Assembly (NCBI GenBank): GCA_964352225.1
Contig: CAYGRM010000204.1
Span: forward strand, 1-11,923
Length of the DNA: 11,923 nucleotides
From: CAJQQY01 sp964352225
GTDB taxonomy: Bacteria > Bacteroidota > Bacteroidia > Chitinophagales > Saprospiraceae
Direction of reading: 5' to 3'
The notes beneath the pieces are model-generated. The model did not search any database. It was not told the origin of the DNA and worked only from the letters and a program-made list of their open reading frames with translations. This document shows positions 6,220 to 11,923 of the stretch, one piece after another. Numbering within the stretch: the first letter of the stretch is position 1; each line of letters opens with the position of its first letter. The translations under genes were made by a program, and so were the position numbers.

Positions 6220-6963
6220 TTAAGAAATATCAACTAATTTTGGATTCTTACTTCTTTGCCACCAGATGAAAATTCCGATGATAAACATCGCTGCTGCTGG
6301 TAATACCATCAAGTTGTTATTTGCATACCAACTAAACATACTTCCGAAACCACTTTCTGAAGCAGTATTGATGAAGTATGAAGTTGTAGCATTATTCGCA
6401 CCAATGATATTTAACTCAGCAGGACTTCCTGCGAACAAAGTTCCTTTTCCAAATAACTCTCGGAAAAAAGCTACCATCAATAAGATCAAACCGTAACCTA
6501 ATCCATTTCCGATTCCATCTAAAAAAGATCTCCATGGCCTATTTGCCATAGCGAATGCTTCCAAACGTCCCATTACGATACAATTAGTGATGATCAATCC
6601 GATGAATACAGAAAGTTGTTTGTACACTTCAAAACTAAATGCTTTTAACACTAATTCTACCACAGTTACCAAACTTGCAATGATGACCAATTGGACAATC
6701 ATTCGAACTTGCTTTGGAATATTATTTCGAAGTAAAGAAGTAAATAAACTTGAGAAAGCACATACAAAAACTACTGCGATAGACATTACAAACGAAGGAA
6801 AAACTTGCGTCGTAACGGCTAATGCGGAACAAATACCCAATACCTGAATAGTTACGGGATTGTTGTCCATCAATGGGTCAGTAATTAATTGCTTTTCTTT
6901 TTTTCCGAAAGGAAAACTAGGCTCTTTTACTTCTACAACACCTTGAGTTGCTGTTTCTGCCAT
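6220..6963 (-). CDS. nqrD: Na+-translocating NADH:quinone reductase subunit D
   Basis: 247 residues with about six membrane helices. Iron-sulfur ligands Cys45 (QVLGICSALAVTT) and Cys128 (IGLIITNCIVMGR) match the pair known from Vibrio NqrD. DNNPVTIQVLG, RPWRSFLDGIGNGLGYG and FFRELFGKGTL are further family signatures. It is longer than the Vibrio protein (about 210): about 18 extra polar residues before the LMDNNP motif (including EVKEPSFPFGKKEKQ), and an enlarged loop at roughly 175-207 (SPAELNIIGANNATTS onward) before the last helix. Start ATG at 6963; alternative internal starts would remove only the polar tail. Fourth gene in the operon, preceded by a gap that holds a hairpin. Confidence 0.97.
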   Translation of the reverse strand: MAETATQGVVEVKEPSFPFGKKEKQLITDPLMDNNPVTIQVLGICSALAVTTQVFPSFVMSIAVVFVCAFSSLFTSLLRNNIPKQVRMIVQLVIIASLVTVVELVLKAFSFEVYKQLSVFIGLIITNCIVMGRLEAFAMANRPWRSFLDGIGNGLGYGLILLMVAFFRELFGKGTLFAGSPAELNIIGANNATTSYFINTASESGFGSMFSWYANNNLMVLPAAAMFIIGIFIWWQRSKNPKLVDIS

Positions 6964-6988
6964 TTTATAATTATTTAAAAGTTTTTAA

Positions 6989-7020
6989 AAATTGAAACTG
7001 CAATTGCATTAATTCAATTT
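6989..7020 (-). other. Hairpin in the nqrC-nqrD gap
   Basis: AAATTGAA (6989-6996) is the exact inverse of TTCAATTT (7013-7020), and between them lies the palindrome TGCAATTGCA (6999-7008). The structure begins 3 bases after the nqrC stop and ends 25 bases before the nqrD start. It has no T run, so it is more likely an RNA-stability or processing element than a terminator. Confidence 0.4.
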
Positions 7021-7023
7021 CTA

Positions 7024-7749
7024 TTATTTCATATTTTTAGCTGCTTCCAAGATTGGTTTATAATTCGCCAATCCTTCTACAAACATATCAGTTACCCCAT
7101 CACCTGTAATCGTTGCACCAGAGATAGAATCTACTTCATGAGTTTGATCTTTAGCTCCACCTTTTCTTACAATGATTGATTTGTAATCACCAGCTTCGTT
7201 GTAGATTTTCTTACCCTCAAACTGTGCTTTAAAAGCAGGGCTATCTTTAATCTCAGCACCTAATCCAGGAGTCTCTCCTTTATGATCGAAACTTACTCCG
7301 ACGATAGTATTGAGGTCACTTTTTAAAGCAACTGTTCCCCAAATTTTATCCCAAAGCCCTTTTCCATAAACTGAAACAACATAAAATTTTTCTCCCTCTT
7401 TCTCATAAACCCAAACAGGGAAAGCGCGATCTTCAACTGCTTTCTTGTTATTTTTATCTCGATTTTTTTCGAGGTCGATAGCTACCATATCTTGGATAGG
7501 ATTGCCTTTGTAATCAAAAACATATCCTTTTACCTTTTCGACATATTCAGATTCCACCTTTGCATTATCCCAATCCTTTGGATCTTCTCCAATCTCGGAT
7601 TTAATTGATGCTAAAACTCCTTTTTTATTAAAAATAGCTTCGTTGGCATCTGCTAATGGTTTCGTAGCTTCTCGTAAACCAGTTAACCCTACGGCAACAA
7701 TGGTCGTCATTACGAGAACAAACATTAAGACTTGATTTGTACTATGCAC
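7024..7749 (-). CDS. nqrC: Na+-translocating NADH:quinone reductase subunit C (covalent FMN)
   Basis: 241 residues: a short N terminus, one membrane helix (about 8-25) and an extracytoplasmic FMN-binding domain. The flavinylation motif is DSISGATITGDGV, with Thr213 as the residue expected to carry FMN by a phosphoester bond. KGETPGLGAEI (157-167) and GKGLWDKIWG (129-138) are other FMN-domain signatures. The start is GTG at 7749: an in-frame TAA lies two codons upstream, so no ATG further up is possible, and the first internal ATG (7725) would cut into the helix. The gene overlaps the end of nqrB by 8 bases, consistent with coupled translation. FMN attachment needs the ApbE transferase, which is not encoded in this window. 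Electrons pass from NqrD/E to NqrC and on to NqrB. Confidence 0.97.
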   Translation of the reverse strand: MHSTNQVLMFVLVMTTIVAVGLTGLREATKPLADANEAIFNKKGVLASIKSEIGEDPKDWDNAKVESEYVEKVKGYVFDYKGNPIQDMVAIDLEKNRDKNNKKAVEDRAFPVWVYEKEGEKFYVVSVYGKGLWDKIWGTVALKSDLNTIVGVSFDHKGETPGLGAEIKDSPAFKAQFEGKKIYNEAGDYKSIIVRKGGAKDQTHEVDSISGATITGDGVTDMFVEGLANYKPILEAAKNMK

Positions 7750-9052
7750 GTTTTAATCTTTTTGTCATGTTAGATTCTAACACGTAGTGATCAATAAGTG
7801 GAGCGAAAACATTCATGAATAAAATCGCCAACATCCATCCTTCAGGATAGGCTGGGTTCATTACTCGAATGATTAATCCAACTGCTCCAATAAAAAATCC
7901 ATATATCCACTTTCCTCTATTCGTAGAAGCTGCGGTTACCGGATCGGTAGCCATAAATGCCATGGCAAATAGAAAACTTCCCATATAGAAGTGATAGTAC
8001 CACGGAATTTGTAAATAGGCTAATGCTTCATTTTCTGAACCTGCAGTAAATCCATTCATCAACATTCCAGTCAATGCACATCCGATAACCATTCCAATCA
8101 TTACTCTCCAACTAGCAACTTTCATCGCAACTAATGCTGCTGCACCAACAATAATAAAAGGCTTACAAGACTCCCCGATTGAACCAGGTAATCCTCCCCA
8201 CCACATTTGTGTTGGAGTATAAACTTCAGTTACTGCTGCCCATCCTCCTGCTTTAGCTAAACCAAGTGGCGTTGCACCGGTAAAGCTATCAGCTACAGCT
8301 ACACCACCTTCTCCAAATGTTCTCCATCCGAATGCATTAAATATTGAATCAAATATTCCATGTGACCACCAATGGTAATAGGAAACTTGTTGTTTGACTC
8401 CCTCGGCTAATTGCGCTGGGTCAAAGTGTAAACCTGAAACCCAAACTTCTTTTCCAGAAGTCATGGTATCTCCTGCCATTTCTGTTGGATATGCAAAGAA
8501 GATAAATGCTCTAGCTAATAATGCTATATTAAAAATATTCATTCCTGTTCCACCGAATGCCTCTTTTCCAATGATTACTGCGAATGCAACCGCCAATGCT
8601 AACCAAATTAATGGCACATCTGGTGGCATAATCAAAGGAATCAACGCTCCCGAAACTAGGAATCCTTCCTCAATCGCATGTCCTTTTTTAGCAGCGTACC
8701 AAAACTCGATACCTAAACCTACTAAATGTGCAACAACGAAAATAGGAATGAGTTGGATCAAACCATAAGTGATTTTCAAATGAAATGCATCAAAAAAGTC
8801 AGGATACATTCCAAGTGCAGCAAAGTGCTGATGTCCAATATTAAGAGAACCAAAAGCATAACATAATTGTAATGCTAAAACCACATGTACCATCAGTCTT
8901 TTCAGATCCATACCATCTTTGATATGAACTCCACCTTTAGTTACAGTATCTGGAGCATAGGCAAATGTGAAGAATCCATCATACAAAGTATGTAAAAATG
9001 GAGACGACTTTTTGTCTGGTTCAATTTTCTTTAAAAAATTTAATAAACCCAT
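7742..9052 (-). CDS. nqrB: Na+-translocating NADH:quinone reductase subunit B (covalent FMN, ion channel)
   Basis: 436 residues with around ten membrane helices; the largest membrane subunit, which forms the Na+ path, carries a covalent FMN and binds riboflavin in characterised enzymes. The flavinylation motif DSFTGATPLG puts FMN on Thr261. Family signatures seen include SSPFLHTLYDGFFTF (16-30), FLVSGALIPLIMPPDVPLIW (131-150), IGKEAFGGTGMNIFNIALLA (161-180), SIGESCK in a later loop, and FMATDPVTAASTNRGKWIYG near the C terminus. Length is close to the usual 410-440. Its stop lies inside the start of nqrC. It starts at ATG 9052; an AGGAGG 23 bases upstream on the same strand is too far to be an ordinary ribosome site. 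Confidence 0.98.
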   Translation of the reverse strand: MGLLNFLKKIEPDKKSSPFLHTLYDGFFTFAYAPDTVTKGGVHIKDGMDLKRLMVHVVLALQLCYAFGSLNIGHQHFAALGMYPDFFDAFHLKITYGLIQLIPIFVVAHLVGLGIEFWYAAKKGHAIEEGFLVSGALIPLIMPPDVPLIWLALAVAFAVIIGKEAFGGTGMNIFNIALLARAFIFFAYPTEMAGDTMTSGKEVWVSGLHFDPAQLAEGVKQQVSYYHWWSHGIFDSIFNAFGWRTFGEGGVAVADSFTGATPLGLAKAGGWAAVTEVYTPTQMWWGGLPGSIGESCKPFIIVGAAALVAMKVASWRVMIGMVIGCALTGMLMNGFTAGSENEALAYLQIPWYYHFYMGSFLFAMAFMATDPVTAASTNRGKWIYGFFIGAVGLIIRVMNPAYPEGWMLAILFMNVFAPLIDHYVLESNMTKRLKRA

Positions 9053-9072
9053 GTTATTACTTTAATTTATTT

Positions 9073-9097
9073 TAACCTCCTGACTATCAGGTAGTTA
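9073..9097 (-). other. Hairpin in the nqrA-nqrB gap
   Basis: CCTGA (9079-9083) pairs with TCAGG (9087-9091) over a three-base loop, and outside a 2x2 internal loop TAAC (9073-9076) pairs with GTTA (9094-9097). It fills the middle of the 53-base gap between nqrA and nqrB. There is no T run after it on the minus strand, so it should not stop transcription fully. Confidence 0.4.
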
Positions 9098-9105
9098 TTA
9101 TATTA

Positions 9106-10743
9106 CTATTGGTCGCGCATCGCTTCCAATCCTTGTTTTAAAATACTTTGCAATGGCTGTTTAGAAGTACAAGCAAATTCACATAGTGCTACATCCTCTT
9201 CTGCTAATTCCAAAATACCTAAACCTTCCATTTTTTCGAAATCATTAGTGATGATAGCTTTCATCAAATGTTGAGGATAAATATCCATTGGTAAAACACT
9301 TTCGTATTGTCCTGTTACAACAAATGCACGCTGCTCACCATGAGTATTGGTATTTGCTTGAAATTTCAAATCTGGATATAACCCATTTGGGAAAGTCCCT
9401 GAAATAGTTGGACGTGGAGCCAAAGGCAACAACCAACCAAACATTTCATATTGATCTCCTTCTTCTAAAACAGTAACTTGATCATCATAATATCCAAGGA
9501 ATCCCTCAGTTGAAATTTGTTGACCTGATAGAACATCTCCCGATACGAATCGGATAGATTTTCCTTCTTCCGTAGGTTTCAAATTACCTTTTAATAAGCC
9601 TTCAATATTTGCTCCTAGGTAAGTTTTTACATATTGAGGATTTTCAACTTCAGCACCAGTTACCGCAACCATTCGAGTTGCATCGAATTTCCCTTCCGTA
9701 AATAACTTACCAATAGTAATTACCTCTTGAACACCTGCCACCCAAACTTTTGAACTTGTCGTAATTGGATCAATATGGTGGATTTGTACACCTACATTTC
9801 CAGCAGGGTGCTTTCCATGAAACCAGTTTTTACTAGCTCCTTCTACTTGAGTAAAAGCAGGATGTGGTGCTTCACTACCTTTTGCATTTAAACCTAAATG
9901 AACAGGAGCAAATTTACCTAAGACTTCTAATCCTTTTTGGAAAGCAGCTTCGTTACCATCTACCACATAATTTAAATCTGGAGCCAATGGTGCAGAGTCA
10001 AATGTAGAAACAAAAATACCTCGAGGAGTATCTACTGGGTCAGCTACTAAGTTATAAGGTCTTTGTCTGATAAAAGACCATCCACCGCTACTCATCAAGA
10101 AGTTCACTAAATCTTCTCGACTGCAATCTGTCAAATTTGGTACTTCAAAAGAACGATACTTCATTTCTTTATCTGCCAAAATCACCACTTCAGCAATCGA
10201 ACGTTTTGCGCCTCGATTGATCGCAATGACTTCTCCGCTAACTGGAGCAACATATTGAATCTCTGGTCTTTTTTTATCAAAAAAGATTGGATCACCAGCT
10301 TTAACTTCATCGCCTACTTCAACCACTACTTTTGGAATAGGTGAAATGCCTACAAAGTTGGGTGGTTGAATAGCAAATGTAGTTACACTCGAACCGTCAT
10401 TAGTTGATTTTGCTGCTTCACCTTGTAATAAGATGTCATGTCCTTTCTTCAAAAATGTAACTGGACCGTCAACGTAGTTTGGTGTACTTCCACCAAACAA
10501 CTCGCTGAATCTTGGAAAAATCGAATAGTTAGCACCAGTTTTATCAGCACCACTTTCTTTTGCTTCAATTTTTAAAAGATTGTCCGATACCATTACTATT
10601 GCGCCTAAAACTATAAATACTGCAATTGCAGCTAACGCTGTTAGTAGGTAATTTGCCCCTCCACCTGAAGATTGTGCCGAAGCTACGGAGGCAAAATTTA
10701 AGAAGAGAAAAAGGAGAAAAAACCGATTGATTTTGCTTCTCAA
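9106..10743 (-). CDS. nqrA: Na+-translocating NADH:quinone reductase subunit A with an N-terminal signal peptide and membrane anchor
   Basis: 545 residues against about 446 in Vibrio. From about residue 97 (FLKKGHDILLQGEA) the protein is ordinary NqrA: a biotinyl/lipoyl-like fold (VVVEVGDEVKAGDPIFFDKK, then APVSGEVIAINRGAKR), the conserved HGKHPAGNVGVQIHHIDP (309-326), and WLLPLAPRPTISGTFPNG in the C-terminal half. This subunit takes part in quinone reduction. The first 95 residues are extra: a signal peptide (1-24, ending ASVASAQ), a short SSGGGANY segment, and a helix LLTALAAIAVFIVLGAIVMV (33-52), then a polar linker. This predicts an outside N terminus with the NqrA body in the cytoplasm, as required. 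The start is TTG at 10743: an in-frame TAA lies five codons upstream and no ATG occurs before residue 51. First gene of the operon. Identity is certain; the anchor is read from sequence only. Confidence 0.97.
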   Translation of the reverse strand: MRSKINRFFLLFLFLNFASVASAQSSGGGANYLLTALAAIAVFIVLGAIVMVSDNLLKIEAKESGADKTGANYSIFPRFSELFGGSTPNYVDGPVTFLKKGHDILLQGEAAKSTNDGSSVTTFAIQPPNFVGISPIPKVVVEVGDEVKAGDPIFFDKKRPEIQYVAPVSGEVIAINRGAKRSIAEVVILADKEMKYRSFEVPNLTDCSREDLVNFLMSSGGWSFIRQRPYNLVADPVDTPRGIFVSTFDSAPLAPDLNYVVDGNEAAFQKGLEVLGKFAPVHLGLNAKGSEAPHPAFTQVEGASKNWFHGKHPAGNVGVQIHHIDPITTSSKVWVAGVQEVITIGKLFTEGKFDATRMVAVTGAEVENPQYVKTYLGANIEGLLKGNLKPTEEGKSIRFVSGDVLSGQQISTEGFLGYYDDQVTVLEEGDQYEMFGWLLPLAPRPTISGTFPNGLYPDLKFQANTNTHGEQRAFVVTGQYESVLPMDIYPQHLMKAIITNDFEKMEGLGILELAEEDVALCEFACTSKQPLQSILKQGLEAMRDQ

Positions 10744-10823
10744 AATTCTGATATTTTATGGTAAAAAATAAGTTAATAAACGTTCAAACATTAATAGATT
10801 TAACGCTTTTGTAAAATATGGCG

Positions 10824-10831
10824 CAAAGATA
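10824..10831 (-). promoter_or_regulatory. nqr operon promoter, -7 box TATCTTTG
   Basis: On the minus strand TATCTTTG matches TAnnTTTG exactly, 80 bases before the nqrA TTG start, giving a leader of roughly 70-75 nt. The expected -33 TTG is not exact; a TTT at a 19-base spacing is the nearest. No other such box was found in the gaps inside the operon, consistent with a single six-gene transcript. Confidence 0.5.
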
Positions 10832-10884
10832 TAAACCTTTTGAAAATTTTAAATACGTAAAGAGGTGTTTATAATGGAAAAGAG

Positions 10885-10907
10885 CTATTTAGATTTTATC
10901 TAAATAG
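10885..10907. repeat. Perfect inverted repeat CTATTTAGAT-TTT-ATCTAAATAG upstream of the nqr promoter
   Basis: Ten-base perfect arms around a three-base spacer, 54 bases beyond the nqr -7 box on the upstream side. The symmetry fits a dimeric regulator's binding site upstream of the promoter. It could also fold in RNA as a weak AT-rich hairpin in the 3' end of the radical SAM transcript, though that would be far from its stop. Confidence 0.5.
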
Positions 10908-11174
10908 ATTGATTTGACAGAGATTTTATTTTGGTTTGACTTTTTAGCCATAAAAAATATGAGGCAAGACAAAGAAAACGCTGAGGAAAAAGACAACTCT
11001 ATTTTCACCATCTTGTAAATTATTATAATATACATTTGTAGGAGCATAGCGGATTTCATCTATCTATTTACAAGTTCAAATAACAATAATATCAAATGTT
11101 AATATGCACATCCCCCTCATCATTCGTCATACCTTCAAGTATTTGCTCTTATCTATCATTATTTTTCCATCCAT

Positions 11175-11923
11175 TTAAGCCTTTTTAAACCGATTGATAA
11201 ATGTACAATGCTGACAAAAGTCCTCCACTAATACTCCATTCAAAAATCCATTCCTCATTTTTATAAATCTTTCTCCATTAAGAATATCCGACAATGATTG
11301 TTCTTTGACATTCCCCAAACGGATCGCAGCGTTTTTGTCCAAACAACAAGGCACCACCGAACCATCAGCATGTATACCAATATGATTTACTGCACCATGA
11401 CATCGTCCCTGGGTTCCTTGATGTGGTAACAAAAAAGAAGGCCATTCGAATCGAGAATCGAAATGCAGGTAAAGTCTATTCCAAATATTTTTAGATTTTA
11501 TCGCACCGACTTCAATATTTCTATTGATTGTTACTTCGAAATACTCCTCTATTTTCGAAAAAATATCTTCATTATCGGCATCATTACTCTGCTGATTCCA
11601 CAATCTAAAATTGGTGTAAAGTGTAGGCTTGGTGGCATGAGCTAATTTCACAAATTCAAATATGGGCTTCAGATATGGATCAATATCTCGGTTTGGAAAA
11701 TTATCTTTGAAGGCTTGCAGCGAAAAATTCACCTGTCGAATACATTTAGAATGAACAAGAGGTTCTGAATATTTTTTTATCAAAATTCCGTTAGTGGTTA
11801 GATCGATTTGAGTGTCGTACTTTTCACAAATTTCAAGTATTTGTAAAAATTTGGGATGCGCCAATGGCTCCCCCATTAGATGCAAACAAACTATTTCCGC
11901 CAAGGGAGCAACTTGTGCAAGGA
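11175..11923 (-). CDS. Radical SAM protein with C-terminal SPASM domain (N terminus outside window)
   Basis: The frame is open to the right edge, so the TTG at 11903 is not a true start; the residues before it (LAQVAPL) belong to the protein. The visible part begins just after where the CxxxCxxC cluster motif would be, with the radical SAM glycine motif MGEPLAHPKF, then IDLTTNGIL and VNFSLQAFK, typical of the barrel's strands. The C-terminal part is a SPASM-type auxiliary iron-sulfur domain: GRCHGAVNHIGIHADGSVVP, CCLDK, LGNVKEQSLSDILNG, and a closing CQHC. SPASM enzymes usually modify peptides or activate enzymes; some act on cell-surface or sugar substrates. No precursor peptide or partner gene is in view, so the role is open. 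It is transcribed in the same direction as the nqr operon but 431 bases away. Confidence 0.88.
   Translation of the reverse strand, partial: LAQVAPLAEIVCLHLMGEPLAHPKFLQILEICEKYDTQIDLTTNGILIKKYSEPLVHSKCIRQVNFSLQAFKDNFPNRDIDPYLKPIFEFVKLAHATKPTLYTNFRLWNQQSNDADNEDIFSKIEEYFEVTINRNIEVGAIKSKNIWNRLYLHFDSRFEWPSFLLPHQGTQGRCHGAVNHIGIHADGSVVPCCLDKNAAIRLGNVKEQSLSDILNGERFIKMRNGFLNGVLVEDFCQHCTFINRFKKA

Larger units (their letters stand above)
10744..11174. other. Intergenic region upstream of nqrA
   Basis: 431 bases without a convincing gene. It holds the nqr promoter -7 box (10824-10831), a perfect 10-bp inverted repeat (10885-10907) and, on the plus strand, an orphan TACATTTG box at 11031-11038. A 30-codon plus-strand frame at 11096-11188 overlaps the end of the radical SAM gene and has no supporting feature. 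No obvious terminator for the minus-strand radical SAM gene was seen, so read-through towards nqrA is possible. Confidence 0.5.

Noticed and set aside
8394..8768. Plus-strand open frame inside nqrB, and similar long antisense frames in nqrD, nqrE and nqrF
   Set aside because: All lie wholly opposite strongly conserved nqr genes and have no domain features of their own; they are by-products of codon composition.
9073..9081. AGGAGG on the minus strand upstream of nqrB as a Shine-Dalgarno site
   Set aside because: It is 23 bases from the ATG, too far for normal pairing, and the other genes here show no such sites. It is better explained as part of the hairpin.
11096..11188. A 30-codon plus-strand ORF starting MLICTSPSS
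   Set aside because: Low-complexity composition, overlaps the end of the radical SAM gene antisense, and has no recognisable domain.
1..11923. Mobile element, CRISPR array, toxin-antitoxin or defence cluster
   Set aside because: No transposase, integrase, regularly spaced repeats, or paired small genes of these kinds were seen on either strand.

Overview
The window looks like a low-GC Bacteroidota chromosome segment, plausibly a Saprospiria- or Flavobacteriia-like lineage, although the sequence does not fix the class. The signs are AT-rich intergenic DNA, start codons preceded by A-rich leaders rather than Shine-Dalgarno sites, signal peptides ending in an Ala-Gln junction, several perfect matches to the Bacteroidota -7 promoter box TAnnTTTG, and a small secreted protein with a beta-sandwich or sorting-domain-like tail.

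Layout. Bases 1 to about 170 do not match the rest. They are about 54% GC and encode, on the minus strand, a piece of a secreted-type protein with a CPVTG...CCKGC cysteine module that I associate with planctomycetes. It abuts, with no gene boundary, the C-terminal end of a Bacteroidota outer-membrane beta-barrel protein on the plus strand, so this end is most likely an assembly chimera. Next come a secreted hypothetical protein (652-1338, +), a strong bidirectional terminator, a lysine-ketoglutarate reductase/alanine dehydrogenase-type oxidoreductase (1455-2657, -), a small exported protein (3031-3393, +) with its own terminator, and a compact metallophosphoesterase (3546-4109, +).

The main content is a complete minus-strand operon, nqrA-nqrB-nqrC-nqrD-nqrE-nqrF (10743 down to 4171), encoding the Na+-translocating NADH:quinone oxidoreductase. 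NqrF takes electrons from NADH through FAD and a [2Fe-2S] centre, the NqrD/NqrE pair holds a membrane iron-sulfur centre, NqrC and NqrB carry covalent FMN on threonine, and NqrA contributes to quinone reduction. All expected cofactor ligands are visible. The operon has one recognisable promoter (-7 box at 10831-10824) and one terminator (4148-4113). Two internal genes lack an ATG start (nqrA TTG, nqrC GTG), and two intergenic gaps contain hairpins. No apbE or nqrM accompanies the operon.

The last block (11175-11923, -) is the C-terminal part of a radical SAM/SPASM protein that runs off the window.

The most unusual gene feature is NqrA: about 95 residues precede the usual NqrA start, made of a signal peptide, a short Gly/Ser segment and a transmembrane helix, which would tether this normally non-membrane-spanning subunit to the membrane. 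I found no evidence of a mobile element, CRISPR array, defence system or biosynthetic cluster.
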